Below are positions 1-8,792 of a stretch of DNA of 64,000 nucleotides, piece after piece (the stretch's first letter is position 1; every line of letters starts with the position of its first letter). Origin of the DNA: Lewinella sp. 4G2 (GTDB taxonomy: Bacteria; Bacteroidota; Bacteroidia; Chitinophagales; Saprospiraceae). The position numbers were made by a program, and so were the translations under genes. Below the pieces are notes generated by a model. The model did not search any database and was not told the DNA's origin. It saw nothing but the letters and a program-made list of their open reading frames with translations. The DNA lies in contig NZ_LVWJ02000014.1 in NCBI RefSeq assembly GCF_001625015.1, positions 558,001 through 622,000 of the forward strand, given 5' to 3'.

Positions 1-2
1 GT

Positions 3-395
3 TTCTCATACGTACAGTTGGACCAGTATGGCGTGGACAACATATTCCGTACCGTCGAAGCCTTCACGTCCGAATTGTTTGCCCTAAGGCAACCGCCCAG
101 CCGAAATTGGCTGCACACCTCTGAGTCAACTCCCATCAGTAGCTACCTGTCTTCCGCCTACCTCCAAATCTGGCAGGACTGCTTCTTTCGGGCCAGCGCA
201 ACGCAACTACGCCCTACCGCCGTACACGACTACCGGGAAGCCGGCCGGGTACAGCTCGACTTCTTCATTAGTTACCAGGTAAAATTGGAAAACGGGACCC
301 AAAAGGAATTTTCCGGCTCCGGAGAAGCGCAATTAATGCTAGTTGGTGACACCTGGCGCCTGACGGCCATTGACTTCCCTGGCTTCGGCGGATGA
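3..395 (+). CDS. Unknown protein, C-terminal part (5' end outside window)
   Basis: The frame is open to the left window edge, so the gene very probably begins outside; the first possible internal start is a TTG at 18. About 130 codons are visible, ending at the TGA at 393-395. The last 50 residues alternate charged and hydrophobic positions and end in DTWRLTAIDFPGFGG, which resembles the closing strands of an NTF2/SnoaL-like or other small beta-rich domain. I do not recognise a family. It converges with the TolC-like gene, with 11 bp between the stops and no obvious terminator in the gap. Confidence 0.6.
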   Translation, partial: FSYVQLDQYGVDNIFRTVEAFTSELFALRQPPSRNWLHTSESTPISSYLSSAYLQIWQDCFFRASATQLRPTAVHDYREAGRVQLDFFISYQVKLENGTQKEFSGSGEAQLMLVGDTWRLTAIDFPGFGG

Positions 396-406
396 TGCTT
401 CCGTCT

Positions 407-1612
407 TTATTCACGGAGCCAACTTCCGTCGGGCTGAGTGCAGAGGGAATCGGCGCTCTTCAGGTAGCCCAAGTACAGATCCGTCAGCTTATCACGGGCA
501 TCCAGCAGGCGCAGTTCGTTGCGGAGGTACCGCTCCCGAATGTCAAGCAGGAATAAGGGGGTGGCGGCAGCGGCAGCAGTTACCCGGCCGCCAAGATCAT
601 TAAGGTAGGTCGCTTCTTCCCGATAGGCCCGTTTGCGTTCGCCGTAGGCCGCTAGCAGGCTACTGAAACGGGTATTGAAAACCTGTTCATCACGATCGGC
701 TTCTTGCTGGTCGCGATCCACCTCCTGCAGGAGATCCGCCCGTTCCAGTTCGAGTTCGCGGATCTTTAACTTATCGTTCCCCCGGTTCGGGAGTTGGAAG
801 CCGAGGCCAATGGAAAATCGTTCTTCAAAGGGGTTGACGCGCGGCCCCTGGTATTTGAATTGCGCAAAATCCAGATACTGCCGCTGGCCGGCGCGTTCGA
901 GGGCCAATTCTTGCTCGATGAGGGAGAGATCATAAGCCGTTTCTGCGTTGAGTTCGGCACCATTCGTCGCTAATTCATCGCCGTTACCCGCAATTGATAG
1001 TGCTTCAGGCTCTACGAAGCCCGCAAAGGAAAGGCTATCCCCGGCTAAACCGGCAGTGGCCAACAGTAAGTCGCGCTGACGTTGAGCTTCCCCGGCCCGG
1101 AGTTGTAGATCGGTGCGGTCCGTACGCAGGCGGAGGAGTTCGCGGTAGTCCACGTCCAGGCTACCGGCCATTTTACCGAGGACGGTCTCCCGATCCCGTA
1201 GGATTAAATCCAGTTCGCGCAGCATCCGTACTTCTTCGGTGAGGACGAATAGCTTTAGCCAGTCCTCGTAGCGGTCTTCGATGGCTTCGCAGGTGAGTTC
1301 CTGCCGTTCAAAGTCGGGGCGGTTTTCCAGCGTATTCGATAGCGATTGTTGAGCCTTACGCTTCCCCGGTGTGGAGGGCAGTAGCCGGAGGGTATACTCC
1401 TGGCTGGCGGCATCCAGATCCCGGGTTTCGGTACGGAATTCGTAGCGTTCGATCCAGGGCATGCGGGGGGCGGCGCCAAGATCCTGACCAGCACTAAGAG
1501 AAGCTTCGTTTGTGGGTAAGGGCCGGGAGAAAAAGGTCTCCGCCGTAATGATTTGCCCCCGTACGCAAGTCAGTACGCCCAGTAGTAGGATACCCGTTAA
1601 CAGCCCCCTCAT
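407..1612 (-). CDS. TolC-like outer membrane efflux protein
   Basis: 401 residues with an N-terminal signal peptide (hydrophobic core LLTGILLLGVLTCV, cut after about residue 19). The rest is mostly long charged helices with heptad character, including two helical hairpins (about 85-180 and 215-390) and a C-terminal stretch with YLRNELRLLDARDKLTDLYL, a pattern typical of the last TolC helix. It is probably the outer membrane channel partner of the HlyD-like gene just upstream; the ATG overlaps that gene's stop by 4 bp, so the two are translationally coupled. It is shorter than classical TolC (about 430-490) and weakly conserved, so the family call is from helix pattern and context. Confidence 0.7.
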   Translation of the reverse strand: MRGLLTGILLLGVLTCVRGQIITAETFFSRPLPTNEASLSAGQDLGAAPRMPWIERYEFRTETRDLDAASQEYTLRLLPSTPGKRKAQQSLSNTLENRPDFERQELTCEAIEDRYEDWLKLFVLTEEVRMLRELDLILRDRETVLGKMAGSLDVDYRELLRLRTDRTDLQLRAGEAQRQRDLLLATAGLAGDSLSFAGFVEPEALSIAGNGDELATNGAELNAETAYDLSLIEQELALERAGQRQYLDFAQFKYQGPRVNPFEERFSIGLGFQLPNRGNDKLKIRELELERADLLQEVDRDQQEADRDEQVFNTRFSSLLAAYGERKRAYREEATYLNDLGGRVTAAAAATPLFLLDIRERYLRNELRLLDARDKLTDLYLGYLKSADSLCTQPDGSWLRE

Positions 1613-2622
1613 CGGCTTACGTTTTCAGCGCCAACCGAGCGCAGGCCCACTTTCTCCTTCTGGAGAAATCCGTTCTCGGGGGTGATCTCCACGATAACCT
1701 CGCGGCCGTAAGTCTCAAAGTCACGCAGTTTCCGCAGGCGGGCGGGGATGCTGACGATCCGGGAACCCAGACCGATCACCGTGCCAGTGTACACGAGGCT
1801 TGGGTCGCGGAGGGAGTAGACTTCGAATACACTTCCGATATCGACTTTGGAGGTCTGGTCCTCGTGCAAATAGCCGCGGATCACGCTGGAGTGGGGTTCG
1901 TAGAAGGAGAGTAGGGTCTCGTAGGAGGGGACGTGTTCCTCCTCCTTTACGTCAATGTTGCCAATCAGCCCGTCGTCGGGGGCGGTGACTTCGAAGGGTT
2001 GCACCTGCTGGTCCGCATCAAACTGCTCCTCGGCGGCGAGTCGGTCGATTTGAGCCCGGTACGGGTTACCGCCGAGGGCGATCTCACGTTCGAGCGCTTC
2101 CACCTTCTCTTTACTATTCACCTGCGCCAGCGCCAGATCGTCGCGTAGCGCGGCAATTTTATCCCGGAGAGGTTGGTAAGTGGCCGGGGCAACGGATACC
2201 GTGGAGAGGCCCTCGCTGAGGCTGAGTTGGTAATCCAGCTTGCGCTGGGCTTCCTCGATGTCGCGTTGGATGGCGGCAACCCGCTGTTCCCCCTCCCGGC
2301 GGAGTTCGGCGAGTTGGTCCTGCTTGCGGCTACGCCAGATGCCCTCCTCCGCCTGGAGTTCGCGGATGCGGAACGACTGATCGGCCAGGGTTTCCTTAGC
2401 CTTCCGGCGGCTGACGCGGAGCAAGGCTTCCCCCGCTTTGACGGCCTGCCCGGGTTGGACGAGGATCTCCTCGATGACCACGGGGTAATTGTAATTGACG
2501 GCCGTCTCGTTACTCTCGGCGAAACCGAAGAAATTGATGTCCGTCTCCACCGGCGGGCGGAAGAGAAAGAAGAGCGCCAGACCAACCAGCACCACGGCGG
2601 GGTAGAATAAATTAAGGCGCAT
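1609..2622 (-). CDS. HlyD/RND-type membrane fusion (periplasmic adaptor) protein
   Basis: 337 residues. One N-terminal membrane helix (about 7-22, VVLVGLALFFLF) is followed by a split lipoyl half (YPVVIEEILVQPGQAVKAGE, about 47-66), a long coiled coil (about 75-205), the second lipoyl half with the APDDGLIGNI pattern (about 228), and beta-barrel segments to the C-terminus. This order is diagnostic of adaptor proteins that bridge an inner membrane pump to a TolC channel. It lies 2 bp downstream of the DUF4956 gene and overlaps the TolC-like gene, so the three form one operon. No ABC, RND or MFS pump gene lies in the operon, which leaves the DUF4956 protein as the only inner membrane partner in sight. 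Confidence 0.85.
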   Translation of the reverse strand: MRLNLFYPAVVLVGLALFFLFRPPVETDINFFGFAESNETAVNYNYPVVIEEILVQPGQAVKAGEALLRVSRRKAKETLADQSFRIRELQAEEGIWRSRKQDQLAELRREGEQRVAAIQRDIEEAQRKLDYQLSLSEGLSTVSVAPATYQPLRDKIAALRDDLALAQVNSKEKVEALEREIALGGNPYRAQIDRLAAEEQFDADQQVQPFEVTAPDDGLIGNIDVKEEEHVPSYETLLSFYEPHSSVIRGYLHEDQTSKVDIGSVFEVYSLRDPSLVYTGTVIGLGSRIVSIPARLRKLRDFETYGREVIVEITPENGFLQKEKVGLRSVGAENVSR

Positions 2623-2624
2623 GA

Positions 2625-3365
2625 TCAGAGTTTTGTGGCCCGTTGGCGGAAGCTGAGCCGCAGGCTTTCCAAGCCCGGGATGGCTTCGAGCGACTCGCCG
2701 AGCGCGCTGATGGAACCCCGGTGCTTCAGTTTGATGAGGTAGGAAAACTCCTGCAGGTTCTCCCGCGAGTACTCCTCGACCTGGGGGATACCCTTATCGT
2801 CGTAAGTCTTGACGCGCTTGGGGTTGAGGAAGCGGATCTTTTCGAGTTCGATGTCCCGGCATTCCTTGTACAGCGCCTTTTCAATAATGGCCTTGAGCTC
2901 GTCATCTTTAGGGACCTGTAAACGGACTTCCCCGATGAGCTCGTTCGTATTGCTCAATGGGCTGAACCGGAGGATAACGGCCCCGAGGCAAAAGACGATC
3001 GTCCCCGTCAGCGCCACCGAAAAACCGAGGACGCCCGAAGCGATGCCCGCCCCCAAAGAAGCGAACATGAAGGTGATGTTGCGCGGGTCATCCAGCACCG
3101 TCCGGAAGCGAATGATCGATAGCGCTCCAATGATGCCAAGCCCGCGGGCGAGACTATCCCCGATGGCCTGCATGACCATGGCCGCCACCGTCCCGATGAG
3201 GATTAAGGCCTGGACGAAGTGGGCCCGCCGGTAGATACTCTGAGTCGTAAACTCGTAAGTGATCGCAATCAATGAACTGAGGAAAAAGGCGAACAGCGTC
3301 GTGAGCAGCACGATGTAAAAGCCCGGGGTTTCCGGATCGTAATTCAGCCATTCAATATCGAACAT
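2625..3365 (-). CDS. DUF4956 family multi-spanning membrane protein
   Basis: 246 residues: four hydrophobic helices in the first 150 residues (about 17-35, 52-70, 78-88 and 103-128), then a soluble domain of about 100 residues. The segment ARGLGIIGALSIIRFRT, followed by DDPRNITFMFASLGAGIASG, is the family's conserved core. DUF4956 proteins are often found beside VTC-like polyphosphate polymerase and CotH-like kinase genes; here the neighbours are instead an adaptor and a TolC-like channel. It is first in the operon, and a -7 box lies 27 bp upstream. Function unknown; it could energise, gate or assemble the HlyD/TolC-like conduit, which is inference. Confidence 0.8.
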   Translation of the reverse strand: MFDIEWLNYDPETPGFYIVLLTTLFAFFLSSLIAITYEFTTQSIYRRAHFVQALILIGTVAAMVMQAIGDSLARGLGIIGALSIIRFRTVLDDPRNITFMFASLGAGIASGVLGFSVALTGTIVFCLGAVILRFSPLSNTNELIGEVRLQVPKDDELKAIIEKALYKECRDIELEKIRFLNPKRVKTYDDKGIPQVEEYSRENLQEFSYLIKLKHRGSISALGESLEAIPGLESLRLSFRQRATKL

Positions 3366-3392
3366 CGGTGGTGGTTGCGTAAGCGGGGAGGG

Positions 3393-3400
3393 CGAAGATA
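3393..3400 (-). promoter_or_regulatory. Probable -7 box for the DUF4956 operon
   Basis: TATCTTCG on the minus strand, 27 nt upstream of the DUF4956 ATG. It matches the Bacteroidota -7 consensus TAnnTTTG at 7 of 8 positions; the same TAnCTTCG form recurs before other genes in this window. No clear -33 TTG was seen. Confidence 0.4.
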
Positions 3401-3437
3401 CGGCGTTGGGTTTCTTCGGGCTTAAGGAGGGCTTTTT

Positions 3438-3569
3438 TGGGGCTTGGGGTTGGCCGGGGGTGGTGCTTTAGCTTCGCTGCTACTTCGTGGTGGTGCTTTG
3501 GTGCTTTGGTGCTTTGGGCTGCCGCACGTTTCATGCGCGGCAGCCCAAAGCACCAAAGTACCAAAGCAC
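3438..3569. repeat. GTGCTTTGG repeat tract with a long hairpin
   Basis: Repeats of GGTGCTTTGG and the phrase GCTACTTCGTGGTGG lead into a large inverted repeat. The left arm is 3493-3525 and the right arm 3537-3569: 33 bp each with one mismatch, around an 11-nt loop. It lies between the HMG-CoA synthase stop and the DUF4956 start, both on the minus strand, so it could end transcription of mvaS or form a stable RNA end. Related tracts lie at 36215-36500. Confidence 0.85.
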
Positions 3570-3642
3570 TCAAAAAATTTGCTTACAAAACCGGAGAAAG
3601 GAGCAAAGAAAACAGGCCTAAAAACTCTCCATCCCGCAACTC

Positions 3643-5172
3643 CTAAGCCGTCCGCGCCGCGTAGCCGTAATGACGCACGCCCTCCGTCTCATCCCGCTCG
3701 TCGTGGACGTCGGCGAGGAAGAAGGCGCCTTCTTGTAGCTCCGCGAGGTCTTGGTCCTGGCAGCAGCGGTGTAGGTTTTCGTAATCGGCGTAGCTGATCT
3801 CCTGGCGGTAGTCGAGGCGGAGGCCGACGTCCAGCCCACCGGCCATTTCCCGCCAGTTGGGTTGGAGGGTGGCACCGAAGACCTTGGATTTCGAACCGCT
3901 ACCGTAGGCAAATACGCAGATGGATTCGCCAGCCGGGTCCGTATCGCCTTCCGCCAGGTGTTCCAGGGTGCTCATGAGGCTGAGGAAGACGCTGCCGGCG
4001 TAAAGGTTACCGACGCGGGAGCTGGCCCATTCGCCGGGGGCAATGTATTCGGCGAGGAACTCCTTGTAATCAGAAGTTTTGGTGACGAGGCGGAGGAAGT
4101 CCGCGCACTTCGTGATGTATTCTTCCCGGTCTTCGTAGCTGTCGGCGCAGGGGACTTCGAGTTCGTTCTTCTCGATGAAGGCCTCCCAGCCACCGTTGGC
4201 CTTGAGCTCTTCCATGTAGATCTCGGAGAACATCCGGCGGGCCTGGTAAGCGTAGGGGAGGTGAAAAACAAGGTGGGAGAAATCCTGCAGCAGGTTACCC
4301 GGCTGGCGGCCGGAGCGGCGGCGGTAATCCGTCAGGGCCTCCCGAATACGGGCTTGGTAGGCCTGGTTGGAGTAGGGCCCGTCAAACACAGGCGTCACCT
4401 TGTGCAGGGTAAGGTCTTTTTCGTTGCAGTCGAGGACGCCGTTGACTCCGAGTCCCTTACCCAGCTGCTCTACGAGCGCGTCGAGGTTGACGTCGTCTCC
4501 GGATACGTCCGGCAACAGGCTCACCACTTCTTCGATGATCTCCCGTTTGGAGACCTTCCGCTGGGGTTTGAAGAAATCGTGGGCCGGGCGCGTCGCCACC
4601 CCAAAGTCGGGGTCGATCGCCAGTAAACGTGGTTCCTGACCTACGAGCATCGCTACGGATCCGGCGCCCTGGGTGTACTCACCGGGGGAGTTCATTTCGT
4701 ATTTTGCTTCGTCGCTGGCCACGACGATGCCGATGCGGCCTTCCTTGGCGGCGGCCCATTCGAGGCAATTCTGGAGGGCATCCACCGCGCCGATACAGGC
4801 GAAGGTGAGGTCCACCACGTCGCAGTTGAGGAAGCAATTGGGGCCGTAGGCGTCCGCAAAGTGGTCCTGCAGCATGTCGAGCACGTAGGTAGCCGTTGGC
4901 TTGGCGCCGTCCAGAGCGGATTCGGTACCGAGGTAGATGCGGCCGATCTGCCGGGGCTCGAGATCATTCTTGTGGATGAGGTCGAGCACGGCGTTGGCGG
5001 CCATGGTGGCGGCGTCTTCCCGGACGTCAGCCAGGGACATTTCCAGCAGGCCCAGCCCTTTGCTCAGTTTATCGTAGTTCAGCTCCCGCGCTTCCGCGAG
5101 GGTTTCGATGGGTAGGTAAAGCTGGGGGATGTACAGGGACATATCGTCGATACCGACGGTAGGAGCAGCCAT
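3643..5172 (-). CDS. mvaS: Hydroxymethylglutaryl-CoA synthase
   Basis: Thiolase-fold enzyme joining acetyl-CoA and acetoacetyl-CoA to HMG-CoA, the first committed step of the mevalonate route to isoprenoids. From the ATG at 5172 it has 509 residues; a longer frame starts at 5235 but its extra 21 residues lack family character. Family signatures seen in order: ESALDGAKPTATY, the nucleophile Cys126 in VVDLTFACIGAVDAL, YTQGAGSVAML, FDGPYSNQAYQARI, VFHLPYAYQARRM, GNLYAGSVFLSL and FAYGSGSKSKVFGATL. It is somewhat longer than most bacterial versions (about 390-460). A mevalonate-kinase-like gene at 27820-28692 fits the same pathway. A role in polyketide beta-branching is less likely, since no acyl carrier or PKS genes are nearby. 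Confidence 0.9.
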   Translation of the reverse strand: MAAPTVGIDDMSLYIPQLYLPIETLAEARELNYDKLSKGLGLLEMSLADVREDAATMAANAVLDLIHKNDLEPRQIGRIYLGTESALDGAKPTATYVLDMLQDHFADAYGPNCFLNCDVVDLTFACIGAVDALQNCLEWAAAKEGRIGIVVASDEAKYEMNSPGEYTQGAGSVAMLVGQEPRLLAIDPDFGVATRPAHDFFKPQRKVSKREIIEEVVSLLPDVSGDDVNLDALVEQLGKGLGVNGVLDCNEKDLTLHKVTPVFDGPYSNQAYQARIREALTDYRRRSGRQPGNLLQDFSHLVFHLPYAYQARRMFSEIYMEELKANGGWEAFIEKNELEVPCADSYEDREEYITKCADFLRLVTKTSDYKEFLAEYIAPGEWASSRVGNLYAGSVFLSLMSTLEHLAEGDTDPAGESICVFAYGSGSKSKVFGATLQPNWREMAGGLDVGLRLDYRQEISYADYENLHRCCQDQDLAELQEGAFFLADVHDERDETEGVRHYGYAARTA

Positions 5173-5350
5173 GGAAAACGTGGTTGAGGTGTGATGAGCA
5201 CACCAGGCGAGTGTTGATACGTAGCTGTTAACCACTCACCCCTACAGTAGTTCAGCCCCGGTTGCTTCGGAGCACCCGTTTCTACAATGGCCAATACTTG
5301 AATGGAAGGGACATCGGACTTTACGCTCTGCCCACCGATCGTCAATTTCC

Positions 5351-6229
5351 CTACTCCACCACCGGCACCTGTGCGGAACGGTCACGCTGCAGGTAACCGA
5401 GCACCAGCGCGGGCACGATCTCCCCGTACAGGCTATGCCCGCATCCCTTCGTGGTGGCGAGTTTAGAGCCCACCCAGTTGGAGTGCATCTTCCGCGCCCC
5501 GTCGATGGGCGCCACGTCGTCTTCCTCATCGTGAATGATGAGCCCGGGTACCCGGACACTTTTGACGAACTCCTTAAAGTTGATGTCCGCGAATCGGGCC
5601 TTTAGGTTGCTAAAGAAGCGTTGTTCGATGCCGTACTTCACCCGGTCGTTAGCGCCGATAACGTCGCAAAACTTATCGATAAAGTTCTCGAGCTCACCCG
5701 GCACGGCCATACAGACCATCTCTTTCGGCCGGTGGTGGAATTCCGGTTGGGAGGAGTAGTAAATGGCCGCCATGCCGCCACCGGAGTGGCCGATCCAGAT
5801 ATCCTGGGCGCCACCGCGGTGCTCGAAGTACTCGTGCAGGACCTGACAGTATTCGAAGACGGTGAATTTTTTACCACCACTCTTTCCGTGGGCGGGGGCG
5901 TCCACGGCGTAGATATTGTAGCCGTTGTCCCTGAGCAGGGGAAACAGTTCGTGCCACCTGGCGGTGGAGCTTTCCCAACCATGGAGCAACAGGATACTGG
6001 GTCCGTCTCCCTCCCAGTGGTAGGTTTGGATGTCCGTACCGCGCAGGTGCATGACCTGGCAGGTGGCGTCCTTGATGAACTCATCCGCGCCGGGGTCATC
6101 GGCCAGGCGGCGGGGGGTGGTGAGCAGGTAATAGCCGATCCGTCCGGCTCCGCGCCGGGTCATTCTGGCCGTGCCGTTCAGTAGCCGGCGCAGCCCTCCA
6201 ATCATGATGCGCTCCTTGGTTGAAGACAT
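5351..6229 (-). CDS. Alpha/beta hydrolase
   Basis: 292 residues. Alpha/beta-hydrolase core from about residue 55: oxyanion loop LLLHGWESS, nucleophile elbow IWIGHSGGGMAA, acid segment LIIHDEEDDVAP and catalytic His in GCGHSLYG near the C-terminus, so the triad looks complete. The first 45 residues (basic, with RRLLNGTARMTRRG) are outside the fold. Substrate cannot be told from sequence; such enzymes are esterases, lipases or acyl transferases. It lies downstream of nothing obvious on its strand, is divergent from the MFS gene, and sits 178 bp upstream of mvaS; co-transcription with mvaS is possible but not shown. Confidence 0.85.
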   Translation of the reverse strand: MSSTKERIMIGGLRRLLNGTARMTRRGAGRIGYYLLTTPRRLADDPGADEFIKDATCQVMHLRGTDIQTYHWEGDGPSILLLHGWESSTARWHELFPLLRDNGYNIYAVDAPAHGKSGGKKFTVFEYCQVLHEYFEHRGGAQDIWIGHSGGGMAAIYYSSQPEFHHRPKEMVCMAVPGELENFIDKFCDVIGANDRVKYGIEQRFFSNLKARFADINFKEFVKSVRVPGLIIHDEEDDVAPIDGARKMHSNWVGSKLATTKGCGHSLYGEIVPALVLGYLQRDRSAQVPVVE

Positions 6230-6418
6230 TATCCTGATGTGCGTTCTTGGGGTCGCTGGGCTCTTCCGCCGCGAACACCCTGTTTTGATGATGAATTCCT
6301 ATAAAGCACCCGGCCCGGCGATATTGTACGCCGTAGCTTGGAGAATGCTTACAAACTTACGGAGATTCGAGCAACTTACCGCGCGGCGCCTCTGTTGGCC
6401 CAGCTCAATCTACGGCGC

Positions 6419-7678
6419 ATGAATGCTTCCCTGGCTTCCATTAAGGACCTTTACGTCAAGGCATTCACGGGTCTGCCGCGTAAAGTTTGGTTGCTCTCCT
6501 TCATCATGTTGATCAACCGGAGTGGCGCCATGGTGGTCGCCTTCCTTTCCGTTTACCTCATCAACAGCCGGGGCTTCTCCCCCATCGACGCGGGCTACGT
6601 CATGGCCACCTTCGGGGCCGGCGGCGTGGTGGGCAACTACATCGGTGGCATCCTGAACGATCGCTACGGCTCCTGGCACATCATGGTGGCGTCTCTCTTT
6701 CTATCCGGGGTGCTACACATCGTGCTGGCTTACGTGACGGATTTTTGGGGCCTCTGCGGCTTGGTCTTCCTCATCTCCATCGTGGCGGATGCCTTTCGCC
6801 CCGCCAACCGGGCGGCGATCGCCATTTATGCCCCACCGGAACGACTGACCCAGTCCTATGGTCTCCAGCGCATGGCCGTCAACTTGGGCTTCAGCATCGG
6901 CCCGGCGTTGGGTGGCTTTCTGATCTACGAGTTCGGCTACTCCCTGATGTTCTGGGGAGACGGCATCACTTACCTCCTCGCCGGCATCCTGTTTTTGGTA
7001 CTGTTGCCCAAAGATGAAACCGCCGTCCCCCTTGTCAGCGAGGAAGATCGCGCCGCCGACCGGGCCGCCTACGCCCGGGGGGAAGCCGGAGGCAGCAAAC
7101 CGGCCTTCCGGGAGCCCTGGTTGGTGATGTACGTCGTGGCAAACGCTTTCATCATGTTGTGTTTCTTCAACCTCTTCAGCACCTTTTCGCCCTACCTCGC
7201 CTCGGCGGGTTACGACGAGCGCTTGATCGGCCTGTTGTTCACCATCAGCGGCGTCGTCATCGTCGCCGTGGAGATGCCCGCGCTCTACGTCATCGAATCC
7301 AGGTACCGGCTCATCAAGGTCATGCTCATCGGGGCGGGCATCATCATTTTGTCCTTCGCTTTGCTACCACTGGCCGTGGGGCTGGGTTTTCTGGCCCTCT
7401 CCCTTTGCGTCATCCTGCTCTCCCTCGGGGAGATCACCTACATGCCACTCACGAATGCCTACCTCTCCAAATACGCCCCACCAGCGCGGCGGGGGGAATA
7501 CCTCGGCGTACTGAGCGCGAGTTATTCTGCGGCCTTTATTTTGGCCCAGCTGGTTGGTTTTGGGGTGGCGGAGCTGTACGGTTACGGTGCGGCGATCCTC
7601 GTTTCTTGCGCTGTCGCGGGTGCCGGGGTTTGGATACTGAGCCGGGTGGATGGGGTGAGGACTGGTGGGGGACTTTAG
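6419..7678 (+). CDS. Major facilitator superfamily transporter
   Basis: 419 residues from the ATG at 6419; the frame is open further upstream to 6338, but those 27 residues are hydrophilic and unlike MFS N-termini. About 12 hydrophobic helices arranged as 6+6 with a charged central loop (about 195-230, EEDRAADRAAYARGEAGG). The loop between helices 2 and 3 carries GGILNDRYGSW, a version of the MFS signature, and FRPANRAAIAIYAPPERL resembles drug-efflux MFS proteins. Substrate unknown. The gene stands alone and ends in a repeat tract that also holds a hairpin facing the next convergent gene. Confidence 0.85.
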   Translation: MNASLASIKDLYVKAFTGLPRKVWLLSFIMLINRSGAMVVAFLSVYLINSRGFSPIDAGYVMATFGAGGVVGNYIGGILNDRYGSWHIMVASLFLSGVLHIVLAYVTDFWGLCGLVFLISIVADAFRPANRAAIAIYAPPERLTQSYGLQRMAVNLGFSIGPALGGFLIYEFGYSLMFWGDGITYLLAGILFLVLLPKDETAVPLVSEEDRAADRAAYARGEAGGSKPAFREPWLVMYVVANAFIMLCFFNLFSTFSPYLASAGYDERLIGLLFTISGVVIVAVEMPALYVIESRYRLIKVMLIGAGIIILSFALLPLAVGLGFLALSLCVILLSLGEITYMPLTNAYLSKYAPPARRGEYLGVLSASYSAAFILAQLVGFGVAELYGYGAAILVSCAVAGAGVWILSRVDGVRTGGGL

Positions 7679-7742
7679 ACGTTAGATTTTAGATTTTGGA
7701 CGGGGGAGATTGGACGTTAGATTTTAGACTTTAGATTTTAGA
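7677..7742. repeat. TTAGATTTTAGA-type near-heptameric repeat tract
   Basis: Imperfect repeats of GACGTTAGATTTTAGA and TTTAGATTTTAGAC begin at the stop codon of the MFS gene. Related tracts occur at 49591-49627 and 53967-53997. Confidence 0.8.
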
Positions 7743-7757
7743 CCGGACTAACGAAGA

Positions 7758-7795
7758 CCCGGGGTCGTTCGGCCTTTGGCCTCCTTGACCCCGGG
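7758..7795. terminator. GC-rich hairpin between convergent genes
   Basis: CCCGGGGTC (7758-7766) pairs perfectly with GACCCCGGG (7787-7795); the 20-nt loop contains a second small GGCC/GGCC stem. It lies between the convergent MFS and DUF-type genes and could stop transcription from both sides, although no U-run follows. A diverged copy lies at 17707-17747, so it is also a dispersed repeat. Confidence 0.5.
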
Positions 7796-7833
7796 CTAAC
7801 GACCCTTTCCCTTCGGGAAGATGTAACCTGGTA

Positions 7834-8289
7834 TTAAGTCAGGACGTCCACTACCGTTTTTAGGCTGAGGAAGAGGGGTTCGCGGGCTTCTTTGGTGATG
7901 CCGTCGGTCTCGTCGTCGGAGACGAGATCTTCGGCGAAGGCGAGGAGTTCTTCTTCGGGGGTGTTGCTGAAGAATGGGTCCAATTTGGCGCGCAGGTTGC
8001 CCTTGATGGCGTTCGTCACCTGGTAATTGGCTTCTTCCGCTTGCTGGATTTGGTCCGGCGTAGCGACGGGCGGCTCGGTCCGCTCGTCCGTGATAGATTG
8101 GTAGATGACGATGGTGCCGAACAGCAACAACTCCAACTCCTGCTCCGTAAAGGCTTCGTTCTCCTCGTTGGCGATGTAGGCCATGACGTGCGGCTGCGAT
8201 TCGGCGAGGTCCTTGATCTCCTGCTCGTAATCATCCATACCGGATTCCAGGCGGGTAAGGATGCGTTCGATGGTGGATTCCTGAATCAT
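7834..8289 (-). CDS. Conserved-looking small acidic protein, unknown
   Basis: 151 residues, acidic (many Glu/Asp), mostly helical by composition, no signal peptide, no membrane helix. The middle contains EQELELLLFGTIVIYQSITDE, a hydrophobic helix patch that may be a dimer surface. No known domain recognised. It lies 53 bp downstream of another small unknown gene on the same strand (8343-8702), so the two may be co-transcribed. Codon use matches the neighbourhood, which supports a real gene. Confidence 0.7.
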   Translation of the reverse strand: MIQESTIERILTRLESGMDDYEQEIKDLAESQPHVMAYIANEENEAFTEQELELLLFGTIVIYQSITDERTEPPVATPDQIQQAEEANYQVTNAIKGNLRAKLDPFFSNTPEEELLAFAEDLVSDDETDGITKEAREPLFLSLKTVVDVLT

Positions 8290-8342
8290 GGGCTATTCTT
8301 TTCTGAAGGAGTTGGTGTACGGGTTATACGTTACGGGCTCCC

Positions 8343-8702
8343 TTACTTGGCGTCGACAAAACCAAAGCGGGCACCTTCCTCATCGACGATGAGAAAGCAA
8401 ATGGCATCCGGACTGTTTTTGTACACCTTGCGGAAGGGGTCGATCTTCTCTTTCGTGACGATGCCCTTCGTCGCCAGTTCCTCCAGCGTAGTGACGTTGA
8501 TGTTCCACACTACGGACCGGTTGGTCGGCACCTGCATCACCTCGATACCGGGGGCGTGCTGGTTCTCCTCGCCGGCGTAGGCAAAGAACAGGGGGTAATT
8601 ACTGACGCCTTCGTCGCGTACGGTTTCGGCGGCTCCCCGCAACTTCGCCTTGTGGGGAAGGATGTCCGTCTGGAGCTGGACCCAATCATTTTTTACTTGC
8701 AT
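8343..8702 (-). CDS. Small soluble protein, unknown
   Basis: 119 residues with a mixed alpha/beta look: VVWNINVTTLEELATKGIV then AICFLIVDEEGARFGFVDAK at the end. No signal peptide and no membrane helix, so probably cytoplasmic. No family recognised. It is followed 53 bp later by the other unknown gene and preceded by pdxH (90 bp gap, same strand), so it may be in a run with pdxH. Confidence 0.7.
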   Translation of the reverse strand: MQVKNDWVQLQTDILPHKAKLRGAAETVRDEGVSNYPLFFAYAGEENQHAPGIEVMQVPTNRSVVWNINVTTLEELATKGIVTKEKIDPFRKVYKNSPDAICFLIVDEEGARFGFVDAK

Positions 8703-8792
8703 AGGGGGTGGGCCGTAACGTGGCCATTTAATTACACCGCTTTCCAGGTACTCGCGGAGTAAGGGTAAGCAGGTAATTCGTCTCGGGTAAAG

